This document shows positions 17,854-27,924 of a stretch of 64,000 bases of DNA, one piece after another. Position 1 is the stretch's first letter; every line of letters begins with the position of its first letter. A program made the position numbers and the translations under genes. The notes under the pieces are model-generated. The model was given only the letters and a program-made list of their open reading frames with translations. It had not been told where the DNA came from and ran no database searches. Source of the DNA: Bacteroidales bacterium UBA1714 (GTDB lineage Bacteria > Bacteroidota > Bacteroidia > Bacteroidales > Paludibacteraceae); assembly GCA_002317295.1 (NCBI GenBank), contig DCIY01000012.1, positions 4,883 to 68,882 of the forward strand, in the 5' to 3' direction.

Positions 17854-19719
17854 ATGGATTTTTACCGCATTATCCATCGATTCATACCCCCATACAGAGG
17901 ACAATTGACACTCAATATCCTCTTTAACTTTTTGGCCACTCTTCTTTCCCTGTGCTCTTTTGCAGCCATTATACCGATTCTCAAAATCCTGTTTGGCATC
18001 AGCGAAGAAGTGCTGGTGTATACCCCTTTGACTTCGTCCATGAGTCTGGATGCCTGGTTGGGAGCTCTCAAATCCAATCTGTATTACCTAATTCATGAAC
18101 AGATTGTTGCCTATGGAGCAGGACGGGTATTATTGGCATTGGGTGCATTTCTGGTCGTCACGACGGGACTCAAATGCGGATGTTCGTTTTTGGCATCCTT
18201 TTACATGGTACCGATTCGCACCGGCGTGCTGCGCGATGTGCGCAAGCAGCTCTACGACAAAGTGGTCAGCCTCAATATCGGTTATTTCACCGAGGAACGC
18301 AAAGGGGATGTGATGTCACGAATGACCAACGATGTCAGTGAGGTGGAAAACAGTATTATGGCCGCCCTGGACATGCTGTTCAGAGACCCCATCATGATCA
18401 TCATCTATCTGGTAACACTGCTGTACATATCGTGGCAGTTGACCTTGTTTGTGTTGCTATTGCTACCCATCGCCGGTGGTGTGATTGGGCGCATCGGACG
18501 CAGTCTGAAACGTACCTCTACCAAGGGACAGGAGCAAAATGCCGATATCCTGACCCAAATCGAAGAGACTCTTGGTGGATTGCGGGTGGTAAAGGCATTC
18601 AATGCCGAACCCAAACTGCGTGACCGTTTTGATAGGCTCAACGAGGCCACACGAATGACATTTAATCGCATACATCGTCGCTATGCCCTCGCACACCCCG
18701 TTTCGGAATTCCTGGGAACCATGCTCATCGCAATCCTGCTATGGTATGGAGGAACCCTCATCCTGAGTGAGCGCAGCATGATTGATGCCGCCACGTTCAT
18801 TTACTATCTGGTCATCTTTTACAGCATCATCAATCCAGCCAAAGATGTGAGCAAGGCTTCTTACAGCATTCGCCGTGGCGTGGCGTCGTTGGAGAGAATA
18901 GACAAGATTCTGCAGGCACAATCGCAGATTCAGTCTGCACCTGATGCCCAATCTGTTACCGAGTTCACACAGGCCATATGCTACAACCATGTGTCTTTCC
19001 ACTATCAGGATAATCTGCCGGTTTTGCAGGATATCTCGCTCACATTACCCAAGGGAAAAATGGTGGCTTTGGTAGGACAGTCGGGCAGTGGTAAAACGAC
19101 CATGGCCGATTTGCTGCCGCGTTTCTACGATGTGAGTGAAGGAAGCATCACCATTGATGGGGTGGATATTCGCCATATCAAGGTGCATGATTTGCGGGAA
19201 ATGATGGGAATTGTCAATCAGGATGCTATCTTGTTTAACGATACCTTCTACAACAATATCACCTTTGGTGTGGATACCTCTCTGCCCGCACCCAATGGAG
19301 GAACTTGGGAAGAAGCGGTTATAGCTGCGGCCAAGATTGCCAATGCGCACGATTTTATTACCGCCACACCGGACGGCTATCAAACCATTGTAGGAGACCG
19401 CGGTTCCCGCTTGAGTGGCGGACAACGCCAACGCATTTCCATCGCTCGTGCTGTGTTGAAAAACCCACCTATTCTGATTTTGGACGAAGCAACTTCCGCC
19501 CTGGATACCGAATCGGAAAAACTGGTACAGGAGGCTTTGGACCATCTCAAACAGGATCGTACGCTCTTGGTGGTTGCCCATCGTTTATCGACCATTCGCA
19601 ATGCAGACGCCATCTGTGTGTTGCACGAGGGACAGATTGTGGAACAGGGAAAGCACGAGCAACTCATGGCCCTTAACGGCTACTATCGTAAACTCATTGA
19701 GATGCAAAACACCAAGTGA
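17854..19719 (+). CDS. MsbA-type ABC exporter
   Basis: 621 residues: an N-terminal membrane domain with six predicted helices (about residues 20-320) and a C-terminal ABC ATPase with Walker A GQSGSGKTT (about 406-414), signature RLSGGQRQRISIARA (about 518-532) and Walker B ILILDEATSALD. It is a half-transporter that would dimerise. Position right behind lpxK suggests lipid A flipping across the inner membrane as in MsbA, but lipid or drug exporters of the same fold cannot be excluded. Its stop overlaps the GTG start of the next gene. Confidence 0.9.
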   Translation: MDFYRIIHRFIPPYRGQLTLNILFNFLATLLSLCSFAAIIPILKILFGISEEVLVYTPLTSSMSLDAWLGALKSNLYYLIHEQIVAYGAGRVLLALGAFLVVTTGLKCGCSFLASFYMVPIRTGVLRDVRKQLYDKVVSLNIGYFTEERKGDVMSRMTNDVSEVENSIMAALDMLFRDPIMIIIYLVTLLYISWQLTLFVLLLLPIAGGVIGRIGRSLKRTSTKGQEQNADILTQIEETLGGLRVVKAFNAEPKLRDRFDRLNEATRMTFNRIHRRYALAHPVSEFLGTMLIAILLWYGGTLILSERSMIDAATFIYYLVIFYSIINPAKDVSKASYSIRRGVASLERIDKILQAQSQIQSAPDAQSVTEFTQAICYNHVSFHYQDNLPVLQDISLTLPKGKMVALVGQSGSGKTTMADLLPRFYDVSEGSITIDGVDIRHIKVHDLREMMGIVNQDAILFNDTFYNNITFGVDTSLPAPNGGTWEEAVIAAAKIANAHDFITATPDGYQTIVGDRGSRLSGGQRQRISIARAVLKNPPILILDEATSALDTESEKLVQEALDHLKQDRTLLVVAHRLSTIRNADAICVLHEGQIVEQGKHEQLMALNGYYRKLIEMQNTK

Positions 19720-22208
19720 GAAAGATAACATACATATGGTTACTGCTGCTATGGTGCGTTTTGCCTCTTTCGGCGCGTACCACCCGCGTGTATGGGTATG
19801 TAGTCGATGCCAATAATGTGGGTATCGATTTGGCAAACGTCTATCTCGATGATGGGATAACGGGCACTGCAACCAACCATAACGGATACTATACCCTCTC
19901 TTTGGAGATTACTGATACGGTGTATCTTTCTTATTCCATGGTAGGGTACAAAACGATCCGCCAACAACTCTATACCCAGCAGGATGTGATCAATGTCAAT
20001 GTGGTCCTTCCCACCGAAGAACAGTGGTTGCAAGAGGTGGAGGTACGTAGTATACGCAAACAAACTTCCATGATGGAATCTGCCACTACCGATGTGGTTC
20101 GCCTGATGCCTGATGCTACCGGAGGTTCCATCGAGAGTCTGCTGATTACTTTTGCCGGAGTGAGTCAAAATAACGAATTATCTACGCAGTACAATGTGCG
20201 AGGCGGATCGTTTGATGAGAACTCCGTGTATGTCAACGGCATCGAAGTTCATCGCCCGTTGCTCATTCGCAGTGGACAACAGGAAGGATTGAGTTTTGTC
20301 AATCCCAGCATGGTGGAAAATGTTAACTTCTCTGCTGGTGGGTATGAGGCCAAGTTTGGCGACAAGATGTCTTCTGTGTTGGATATTACCTACAAACGTC
20401 CCACGCGTTTTGAATCATCCGTTTCTGTCAGTCTGCTGGGTGCCAGTGCGTATGTGGGGGTAGGAGACAGTACCTATAGCCAGATGCATGGTATACGATA
20501 CAAAACCAGCAAATATATGTTGGGAGCGTTACCCGCCACAGGCAATTATCAACCCAATTTTGTGGATTATCAAACCCAAATGACGTGGAGATTAGGAGGT
20601 AGACGGTTGCCCAACGGGGGAAATCCACGGAAGGGGCCTTGGGAATTATCCGTTCTCGGTAACTTCTCCCTCAACGATTATCGCTTTTTGCCCGAAAGCG
20701 AAAGTGAGAGTTTTGGAGGCACCACTCATATGGTCAACAAAACTATTTACTACGACGGACAGGAACGCGATCGGTTTATCACCGGATTTTTGGCTGTGGG
20801 AGCACAGGGTAAGGTGAACGACGAAATAACCCTCGGTTTTACCCTCAACGCCTTTTATACCCACGAACAGGAAACCTACGATATACGTAGTGAGTATGTG
20901 CTCAGTGAGCAACCGGAAAATGCCGTTTCCACCACCCAACCGTCCAGTCAAACGATATCGGGTCAAATAGATAACTCCGGTGTACTCGGAACGGGTGTGT
21001 ACCATGAGCATGCGCGCAACACCCTTCAGGCTACTGTGGCCACTTTGTCCCATCGTGGAGAATGGCATCGACAAGCCAATCGGTTATTATGGGGATTGCA
21101 GGTGCAGGGCGAGTGGATATCCGACTATATCAGCGAATGGGAATGGCGAGACTCCATGGGGTACTCAATGCCCAATACGCCTTCGTCCATGGAACTGTTT
21201 TATACCATGAAAGGTTCCCATACCATGAATAGTGTTCGAGGCGAAGCGTATGTGCAGGATTCGTATCGTTGGAATACCGACAACGGCAGTGTCATTCTCA
21301 CGGGTGGCGCACGTCTGAGTGCCTGGTCCTACACGGGCGAAGTGTTCTGCTCCCCTCGTGCCAGCGTGGTTTGGATGCCGGGCTGGAAACGCGATTTTAC
21401 CTTCCGTTTTGCCACCGGTTTGTACTATCAGGCTCCGTTCTACAAGGAGTTGCGCGATACCGTAACCCAAATGGGTGTGACGCGAATTGTGCTGAACGAT
21501 AAACTCAGGGCGCAACGCTCGGTGCATGCAGTCATTGGTGCAGATTACTATTTCCGTGCATGGGGCAGACCGTTTAAACTCACGGCAGAACTCTATGGCA
21601 AGTATATCGACCGAATGGTCAGCTACACGGTGGATAATGTACGGGTACGCTATTCAGGTAAGAACGATAGTGAAGGATATACTACCGGTCTGGATCTCAA
21701 ACTCTATGGAGAACTGGTTCCGGGAGCAGATTCGTGGATTAGTTTCTCTACCATGTATAGCCGTATGCATTTTATCGACGATACATACAACTTGGGTTGG
21801 ATTCCCATGCCGCAGGAGCAACGCTATGCGCTGACGGTGTTCTTTCAGGACTATATACCACGATTACCTCAATATAAACTGCATCTCAAATTGGTGTTTC
21901 AAGACGGTCTTCCGTTTGGCTACCCACGCAATGAGAGCATGCGCTACTTAGGCCACATGCCCATGTACAAGCGTATTGATATCGGTGCCAGCCGTACGTT
22001 TTGTGCCCAAACGGATAAGTTTATGCGCAAACCCTCGGCACAACATATTGCCGCATGGAGCATCTATTTTGAGGTGTTCAATCTCGTCGATTGGAAGAAT
22101 GTCAATTCCTATTATTGGGTGACTGCGGCCGATGGTACCCAATGGGCAAGTCCCAATTATTTGACGGGACGAATGTTTAACTTACGATTTACGGTCGATA
22201 TTAAATAA
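19716..22208 (+). CDS. TonB-dependent receptor with N-terminal carboxypeptidase-like domain
   Basis: 830 residues. A signal peptide ([15 protein letters not shown]) is followed by a CarboxypepD-regulatory-like domain ([20 protein letters not shown]), a plug domain ([20 protein letters not shown]) and a 22-strand-type outer-membrane barrel. Such receptors import large ligands using TonB energy. No SusD-like partner or other ligand gene is adjacent, so the substrate is open; siderophores or small peptides are possible. It starts with GTG at 19716, overlapping the exporter stop codon by 4 nt (GTGA). Confidence 0.9.
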   Translation: MRKITYIWLLLLWCVLPLSARTTRVYGYVVDANNVGIDLANVYLDDGITGTATNHNGYYTLSLEITDTVYLSYSMVGYKTIRQQLYTQQDVINVNVVLPTEEQWLQEVEVRSIRKQTSMMESATTDVVRLMPDATGGSIESLLITFAGVSQNNELSTQYNVRGGSFDENSVYVNGIEVHRPLLIRSGQQEGLSFVNPSMVENVNFSAGGYEAKFGDKMSSVLDITYKRPTRFESSVSVSLLGASAYVGVGDSTYSQMHGIRYKTSKYMLGALPATGNYQPNFVDYQTQMTWRLGGRRLPNGGNPRKGPWELSVLGNFSLNDYRFLPESESESFGGTTHMVNKTIYYDGQERDRFITGFLAVGAQGKVNDEITLGFTLNAFYTHEQETYDIRSEYVLSEQPENAVSTTQPSSQTISGQIDNSGVLGTGVYHEHARNTLQATVATLSHRGEWHRQANRLLWGLQVQGEWISDYISEWEWRDSMGYSMPNTPSSMELFYTMKGSHTMNSVRGEAYVQDSYRWNTDNGSVILTGGARLSAWSYTGEVFCSPRASVVWMPGWKRDFTFRFATGLYYQAPFYKELRDTVTQMGVTRIVLNDKLRAQRSVHAVIGADYYFRAWGRPFKLTAELYGKYIDRMVSYTVDNVRVRYSGKNDSEGYTTGLDLKLYGELVPGADSWISFSTMYSRMHFIDDTYNLGWIPMPQEQRYALTVFFQDYIPRLPQYKLHLKLVFQDGLPFGYPRNESMRYLGHMPMYKRIDIGASRTFCAQTDKFMRKPSAQHIAAWSIYFEVFNLVDWKNVNSYYWVTAADGTQWASPNYLTGRMFNLRFTVDIK

Positions 22209-22215
22209 GCATACT

Positions 22216-24837
22216 ATGGCTAAGCAAGATCCGAATGAAACTCCCATGATGCGACAATTCCGCGAAATCAAACAGCAGTATCCGGATGCGATGTTGTTGT
22301 TTCGCTGTGGAGATTTTTACGAAACCTATTGTGAAGATGCCGTACGGGCTTCGTCATTGCTTCAAATCACCCTCACCCATCGCTCCAACGGTGGTGTAGG
22401 GAGCGGAATGATTGAAATGGCCGGATTTCCGTTTCATGCCCTCGATACGTATCTGCCCAAACTGGTTCGGTTGGGAATAAGAGTAGCCATATGTGACCAA
22501 TTGGAGGATCCCAAGCTGACCAAAAAACTGGTAAAACGAGGAGTAACCGAATTGGTCACTCCCGGAGTCAGTTATTCGGATACAACACTCAACCAAAAAG
22601 AAAATAATTATGTTGCCTGTGTCCAGTTCTCCAAAACCAACCCCATAGGGGTTTCTTTCCTGGACATCTCCACGGGTGAGTTTTTGGTAGCCGAAGGAAG
22701 TGTTGACTATGTGGACAAACTGCTCACGAACTTTGCACCCAAAGAGGTTCTGTTCCTGCGTGGAAAGAAAGAATGGTTCGAATCCTCGTTTGGCAATAAG
22801 TACTTCACCTTCGAACTGGACGATTGGATTTGTACTACTCAGGCTGCACAGGACAGACTCAACAAGCAATTTGGCACCCAAAACCTCAAAGGATTTGGTA
22901 TCACCCAAATGCCCAATGCCATTATTGCTGCCGGCGCCATTCTCCAATACTTGGACATGACCCAGCACCTGATGACGGGACATATACAGCACCTGAGCCG
23001 TTTGGAGGAGGATAAGTATGTGTGGCTTGATCGGTTTACGGTGCATAATCTGGAAATATACCAAACGCAGCACGAAGAAGGTCGTACCCTCTTGGACGTG
23101 ATTGATGCCACATGCTGCCCTATGGGTTCGCGCATGCTTCGTCGCTGGGTATCGCTGCCACTCAAGCAACTGCAACCCATTCACAATCGTCAGGAAGTGG
23201 TCACTTTCTTTCTGCGCCATACGCCTATACGCGAACAATTGCGCGAACAATTGTCGCATGTGCAGGACATAGAACGCATTGTCGGCAAGATTGCCACGGG
23301 ACGTATCTCGCCCCGCGAAATGATAGCCTTGGCCAGCGCTTTGGACATCATGCAAACCATTCGTTCATGGTGCACACAAGCCGATGTGCCCTATGTGCGT
23401 ACGTTGGGGGAACAGATCGATGTGTGTGAGCAGGTACGTTCCCGCATTCTCCAAACCATCGTTCCCGAACCACCTGCCGTGGTGGGAAAACCCGGAGCTA
23501 TCGCCCGCGGAGTCAATGCCGAACTGGACGAATTGCGCGATATACAAACCAATGGTCGTCAGTATCTGCTGTCTTTGCAACAACGTGAGATAGAACAAAC
23601 CGGTATCCAAAGTCTCAAGATAGGTTTCAACAATGTCTTTGGTTACTTCCTTGAAGTGAGAAACACCTACAAGGATATGGTGCCACCCGAGTGGATTCGC
23701 AAGCAGACTCTTGTCAATGCCGAACGCTATATCACGCAGGAACTCAAAGACTATGAACAGAAGATTCTGTCAGCGGAGGAAAAGATAGCCGTTTTGGAAA
23801 ACGCCATCTATCAGGAACTCATCTTGATGATGTCTTCGTATGTATCCGCCCTGCAAATTGACGCCAATATTCTCGCGCAACTCGATTGCCTGAGTTGCTT
23901 TGCTCATATTGCCAACGCCAATCGCTATGTTTGCCCGCAGGTGAATGACAGTCTCATGATTGATATCCACCAGGGTCGTCATCCGGTCATCGAGCAACAA
24001 CTGCCTATGGGACAGGAGTATGTCGCCAACGATGTGATGTTGGATAATCGGACGCAACAAATCATGATTATCACCGGGCCTAATATGGCCGGTAAATCTG
24101 CGTTGCTGCGCCAAACGGCCCTCATTGTACTCATGGCCCAAATAGGTTGCTTTGTGCCTGCCGAAAGTGCCTCTATTGGTTTGGTGGACAAGATTTTCAC
24201 CCGTGTGGGAGCCAGCGACAATATCTCCGTGGGAGAAAGTACATTTATGGTCGAGATGAACGAGGCTGCCAGTATCCTTAATAACCTCAGTGAACGCTCG
24301 CTTGTGCTCTTTGACGAATTAGGTCGGGGAACATCTACTTATGACGGTATTTCCATAGCATGGGCCATTGTGGAGTATATCCATGAGAATAAAGGACATG
24401 CCAAGACGCTGTTTGCCACCCACTACCACGAATTGAACGAAATGGAATCGCTCTTCGCGCGCATACGTAATTATAATGTGTCCGTGCGCGAGGCGGGAGA
24501 TAAAGTTATTTTCCTGCGCAAACTGGTGCGTGGCGGCTCGGAACACAGTTTTGGTATCCATGTAGCCCAAATGGCCGGCATGCCGCAGTCCATCGTGGCC
24601 CGCGCCAACGAAGTGTTGCACGATTTGGAACACCAATCTGCGTCTTCGTTATCGTCTTCGTCATTGGCCAAAGGCCAAGTGCAGTACCCCGAAGGCTATC
24701 AACTCAGCTTCTTCCAACTCGATGATCCGGTCTTGGAACAAATCAAAGACCAAATAAATGACCTGGACATCAATAACCTCACGCCTCTGGAAGCGTTAAA
24801 TAAGCTTAGCGAAATCAAGCACCTCGTTGGAGGCTAA
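22216..24837 (+). CDS. mutS: DNA mismatch repair protein MutS
   Basis: 873 residues, full length. The mismatch-binding domain carries the Phe-x-Glu type motif ([16 protein letters not shown], about 29-44). The ATPase has Walker [14 protein letters not shown] (about 620), the D-box [12 protein letters not shown] and the ATHYHEL motif. MutS recognises mispairs and recruits MutL. The linker before the C-terminal dimerisation helices holds an odd serine-rich insertion ([15 protein letters not shown]) encoded by 12-nt tandem repeats plus a palindrome at 24641-24678. The C-terminus ([27 protein letters not shown]) is normal. Confidence 0.97.
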   Translation: MAKQDPNETPMMRQFREIKQQYPDAMLLFRCGDFYETYCEDAVRASSLLQITLTHRSNGGVGSGMIEMAGFPFHALDTYLPKLVRLGIRVAICDQLEDPKLTKKLVKRGVTELVTPGVSYSDTTLNQKENNYVACVQFSKTNPIGVSFLDISTGEFLVAEGSVDYVDKLLTNFAPKEVLFLRGKKEWFESSFGNKYFTFELDDWICTTQAAQDRLNKQFGTQNLKGFGITQMPNAIIAAGAILQYLDMTQHLMTGHIQHLSRLEEDKYVWLDRFTVHNLEIYQTQHEEGRTLLDVIDATCCPMGSRMLRRWVSLPLKQLQPIHNRQEVVTFFLRHTPIREQLREQLSHVQDIERIVGKIATGRISPREMIALASALDIMQTIRSWCTQADVPYVRTLGEQIDVCEQVRSRILQTIVPEPPAVVGKPGAIARGVNAELDELRDIQTNGRQYLLSLQQREIEQTGIQSLKIGFNNVFGYFLEVRNTYKDMVPPEWIRKQTLVNAERYITQELKDYEQKILSAEEKIAVLENAIYQELILMMSSYVSALQIDANILAQLDCLSCFAHIANANRYVCPQVNDSLMIDIHQGRHPVIEQQLPMGQEYVANDVMLDNRTQQIMIITGPNMAGKSALLRQTALIVLMAQIGCFVPAESASIGLVDKIFTRVGASDNISVGESTFMVEMNEAASILNNLSERSLVLFDELGRGTSTYDGISIAWAIVEYIHENKGHAKTLFATHYHELNEMESLFARIRNYNVSVREAGDKVIFLRKLVRGGSEHSFGIHVAQMAGMPQSIVARANEVLHDLEHQSASSLSSSSLAKGQVQYPEGYQLSFFQLDDPVLEQIKDQINDLDINNLTPLEALNKLSEIKHLVGG
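24641..24678. repeat. In-frame repeat plus palindrome inside mutS
   Basis: Two 12-mers, CGTCTTCGTTAT (24641-24652) and CGTCTTCGTCAT (24653-24664), run directly into the palindrome TTGGCC-AAA-GGCCAA (24664-24678). The segment encodes the serine-rich linker of MutS without breaking the frame. Confidence 0.75.
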
Positions 24838-24870
24838 TCCTTTCGCAATAATTGTTAACGAAAGCGTATG

Positions 24871-26118
24871 ATGGCTGAAAAACAGAAATTAAATGTTGCC
24901 GCCATTGCGGTGATGTACTTTCTCTATTTTTTGTTTGCCTTTGTGACCAATTTTGCCGGTTCCATGGGCGTCATTACCAAAAGCCAATTCGGAGCAACCA
25001 ACGCTATGGCGCAATTGGGCACCCTGGCTTCATTTATTGCCTATGCCATATTGGGCATTCCGGCAGGGATGATCTTGCGCCGAAAGGGTTACAAATTCAC
25101 CGGCCTGCTGGCTATATCCGTCGGCATTATCGGTGTAGGCATTCAGTGGTACAGTGGCACCGCAGGCAGTTTCGGCGTGTATGTACTTGGAGCCTTTGTG
25201 GCAGGTTGCTGTTTATGTCTTCTGGACATGGTGGTCAATCCAATGCTCAACACCCTGGGTGGTGGAGGTAAACGAGGTAACCAACTGATTCAATTTGGTG
25301 ACGTGTGCAACTCGATTGGCGGTATGCTGACGCCTATTATGATAGGTTTTTTGATCGGTGGCAATATTGACACCGCCAGTGTGAGTGATGCCGCTCCTGC
25401 CATGATTGCTGCGATGGCGATGTTTGCCTTGGCATTTGTACTTGTTTTGGTTTGCCATATCCCTGAACCCCATATTGAGACCAAAGAACAACGTGCAGTC
25501 CGTTTGGCAGACAAAGATCCCATTGGACCCCTATCGTTCCGTCACTTTGTATTGGGTGCTATCGCCGTCTTTTTTTATGCAGGTGTGGAGGTAGGTGTTC
25601 CCAATACGGCTAATTTGTATATGAGCAACAACCCCATGGTTGGTCCGGCCGTAGCGGGTACGATGGTCGGTGTGTTTTGGATATGTATGATGTGTGGGGG
25701 AGTGATTGGTGGCATAATAGGTGGTCGTGTCCCCAGTAGAGTGATGTTGGCTACCGTCAGTTCCATCAGTATTATCATGCTATTGTGCATTATGTTCTTC
25801 CCTGAGACATGGACGATTTCTGTGGCAGGTGCGGCGCTTCCGGTCAGCATGGTGATTATGTCCCTTTGCGGATTGATGACCAGCGTGATGTGGGGAACGA
25901 TTTTCAACCTCAGTGCCGAAGGTTTGGGCAAATATACCCCAGCAGCCACCGGTATCTATATGGTCTTCGTTTGCGGTGGCGGAATTATGCCATTCTTACA
26001 GAACCTGTTGGCGGACTATACCAACTATTTGGTTAGTTTCATTGTGCCTATCCTCGGTTTGGCATATGTCCTTTTCTACGCCCTCGTGGGCAGCAAACCT
26101 ATAATGCCGCAGAAATAA
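24871..26118 (+). CDS. MFS transporter, sugar (FucP/FHS-like) type, copy 1
   Basis: About 415 residues with 12 predicted membrane helices. The sequence NPMLNTLGGGGKRGNQLIQ followed by CNSIGG matches the position and style of the NP...N.lG signature of the fucose/glucose:H+ symporter family, so sugar or amino-sugar uptake is inferred. A second copy lies at 40981-42228 with long identical stretches. The ATG at 24871 (MAEKQKLN) is preferred over 24868 by comparison with that copy (MTEKQKLN). It is the last gene of the run starting at 12843 and faces a bidirectional terminator. Confidence 0.85.
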   Translation: MAEKQKLNVAAIAVMYFLYFLFAFVTNFAGSMGVITKSQFGATNAMAQLGTLASFIAYAILGIPAGMILRRKGYKFTGLLAISVGIIGVGIQWYSGTAGSFGVYVLGAFVAGCCLCLLDMVVNPMLNTLGGGGKRGNQLIQFGDVCNSIGGMLTPIMIGFLIGGNIDTASVSDAAPAMIAAMAMFALAFVLVLVCHIPEPHIETKEQRAVRLADKDPIGPLSFRHFVLGAIAVFFYAGVEVGVPNTANLYMSNNPMVGPAVAGTMVGVFWICMMCGGVIGGIIGGRVPSRVMLATVSSISIIMLLCIMFFPETWTISVAGAALPVSMVIMSLCGLMTSVMWGTIFNLSAEGLGKYTPAATGIYMVFVCGGGIMPFLQNLLADYTNYLVSFIVPILGLAYVLFYALVGSKPIMPQK

Positions 26119-26199
26119 GAGTAGGCCTCTTCGCCGGCCCTTTACAAAACTCTCCTTCAACGGGACATGCGTATAGGATGCGTATAGGATGAACATACA

Positions 26200-26235
26200 A
26201 AAGATACGTTACTGCGAGCGCAATAACGTATCTTT
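26200..26235. terminator. Bidirectional terminator between MFS gene and rubrerythrin
   Basis: A 12-bp perfect stem AAAGATACGTTA/TAACGTATCTTT (26200-26211 and 26224-26235) is capped by a further TGCG/CGCA pairing. TATTTT follows on the plus strand. An 11-nt unit (GCGTATAGGAT) is duplicated just upstream of it at about 26169-26190. Confidence 0.85.
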
Positions 26236-26263
26236 ATTTTGGGAGTAATCACCTTGTGGAAAA

Positions 26264-26812
26264 TTACTTCTTAAAATAGCGGTTGAATAAGCCTTCGAAG
26301 CCTTTACCATGACGAGCCTCGTCCTTGGCCATTTCATGAACGGTATCATGGATAGCGTCCAGATTCAACTCTTTGGCACGTTTGGCAATGCGCAGTTTGT
26401 CTTCGCAAGCACCTGCCTCAGCCATCATACGCTTCTCCAGATTGGTCTTGGTGTCCCAAACTACCTCACCGAGTAATTCAGCAAACTTAGCGCAGTGTTC
26501 AGCCTCTTCGAATGCATAACGCTTGAAGGCCTCTGCTACTTCCGGATAACCTTCGCGGTCAGCCTGACGTGACATGGCTAAGTACATACCTACCTCAGTA
26601 GCCTCACCCATAAAGTGGGCATTGAGGTCCTTCTTCATTTGTTCATCGGTATCTTTGGCTACACCGATAACATGCTCACATGCAAAGGCGATTCCTGCAT
26701 TTTCATCCACTTCTTTCCACTTTACAATCTGTTTACACTGAGGGCAACGCTCAGGAGCCTCTGCTCCTTCGAATACAAAGCCACAAATGGGGCAAATAAA
26801 TTTCTTTTTCAT
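26264..26812 (-). CDS. Rubrerythrin with N-terminal rubredoxin domain
   Basis: 182 residues. A rubredoxin-like iron site (C7, C10, C23, C26) comes first and the ferritin-like diiron domain second, with ligands in [19 protein letters not shown] and [10 protein letters not shown]. This order is the reverse of classical rubrerythrin and is common in anaerobes. The protein reduces hydrogen peroxide in the cytoplasm, fitting an anaerobic host. Upstream a weak promoter (TTGC, 20 nt, TAATATTA on the minus strand) and an inverted repeat TGTTGC/GCAACA (26858-26874) could serve as promoter and operator; both are tentative. Confidence 0.93.
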   Translation of the reverse strand: MKKKFICPICGFVFEGAEAPERCPQCKQIVKWKEVDENAGIAFACEHVIGVAKDTDEQMKKDLNAHFMGEATEVGMYLAMSRQADREGYPEVAEAFKRYAFEEAEHCAKFAELLGEVVWDTKTNLEKRMMAEAGACEDKLRIAKRAKELNLDAIHDTVHEMAKDEARHGKGFEGLFNRYFKK

Positions 26813-26876
26813 TGTTTGTTTTGTTTTAATAAGGTTATTATAATATTACTGTCTGTGTGTTGCATCAGGCAACATA

Positions 26877-27518
26877 TCAGTAATTTCTTTCTCCAAATAT
26901 ACGACTGCCAATTCTTACCATTGTGCTACCATCTTCAATGGCCAATGCATAATCGTCCGACATACCCATGGATAGAATAGGGTGCACTATCGAAGAGTGC
27001 TGAGCCAAGTCTCTTAGCTGCCGAAAACAGCGATGAATCTCCTCTTCGTCTTCCGTGTTGGTGGCCATGGTCATAAATCCGCATACGCGGATATGCGGAT
27101 ACGCCTCCCAATTTGTGGGTAATTCCCCTATCCCAAATCCCGATTTGCTTTCCTCTTTGGCCACATGTACTTCCAGCAATACATCGATGATGCGGTCGAT
27201 TTTAGCCGCCTCTTTCTCAATTGCCTCCATCAGACGCACACTGTCCACACTATGAATCAGATGCACAAACGGTACAATCAGTTTGAGTTTGTTGGTTTGT
27301 ATATGGCCAATCATGTGCCAACGGATGTCCTTGGGTAAGGCTTCGTGCTTGGCTACCAACTCCTGAATATGACTTTCGCCAAAATCTCGTTCCCCCGCGG
27401 CATAAGCCTGCTCAATGGCCTCCAAAGGCTGATACTTGCTCACGCATATGAGTTGAACACCCTCAGGTAATGTGGCGCGAATGGCAGCAATATGTTGTTG
27501 TATATCAGTCAACGGCAC
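26877..27518 (-). CDS. yggS: YggS-family pyridoxal phosphate homeostasis protein
   Basis: 213 residues of the PLPBP/YggS family, single-domain proteins that bind pyridoxal phosphate and balance its supply. The cofactor lysine is K28 in ICVSKYQ; GESHIQELVAKHE, WHMIGHIQTNK and the C-terminal SMGMSDDY and RIGSRIFGER motifs are diagnostic. The start is GTG at 27518, and it overlaps the upstream DUF4494 gene by 14 nt, indicating translational coupling. Confidence 0.92.
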   Translation of the reverse strand: MPLTDIQQHIAAIRATLPEGVQLICVSKYQPLEAIEQAYAAGERDFGESHIQELVAKHEALPKDIRWHMIGHIQTNKLKLIVPFVHLIHSVDSVRLMEAIEKEAAKIDRIIDVLLEVHVAKEESKSGFGIGELPTNWEAYPHIRVCGFMTMATNTEDEEEIHRCFRQLRDLAQHSSIVHPILSMGMSDDYALAIEDGSTMVRIGSRIFGERNY

Positions 27519-27918
27519 GGAATACGTCTATAATCCTGGTCTTGGTCACGGTGATAATCTCTGCGTCCAGAGAGGACAAATAGCCTTCCAACGATTTGAG
27601 CGCCTGATGAATAGTCGGGGCCTGAATCAATATGTTCACGGCCTTACGAGTCTCTTTGCCATCATCTTCCACGGTAATCATCTCTACACGGCCCTTATAC
27701 CAATAGTCACCTTCGGCAGGGCGAATGTCATAATATTGCACTTTCTTGCAACTTTGCACCTCGCAGTCGCCAAAAATAAACGGTTTGATTTTTTCCATCA
27801 GTCGCGTCTCTACATCTGTGCAATTGAATCCCTCTAACAGATAGGTCTCTTTCACACTGCCGGGATTATCCTCACCGGTTTGACGCTCGTATTTCAATTT
27901 GAGTTCGTACAGTAACAT
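27505..27918 (-). CDS. DUF4494 domain protein
   Basis: 137 residues matching the DUF4494 pattern known from Bacteroidota (a central YDIRPAEGDYWYKGRVEMI block followed by a strand-rich C-terminus ending IIDVF). Function is unknown. It is cytoplasmic by composition and sits in a minus-strand operon between a degenerate phosphatase-fold protein and yggS. Confidence 0.7.
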   Translation of the reverse strand: MLLYELKLKYERQTGEDNPGSVKETYLLEGFNCTDVETRLMEKIKPFIFGDCEVQSCKKVQYYDIRPAEGDYWYKGRVEMITVEDDGKETRKAVNILIQAPTIHQALKSLEGYLSSLDAEIITVTKTRIIDVFRAVD

Positions 27919-27924
27919 AGATTA

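Noticed and set aside
22354..23355. 333-codon minus-strand frame inside mutS
   Set aside because: Antisense shadow of a well-conserved gene; composition is unlike a protein (His/Gln/Ile-rich).
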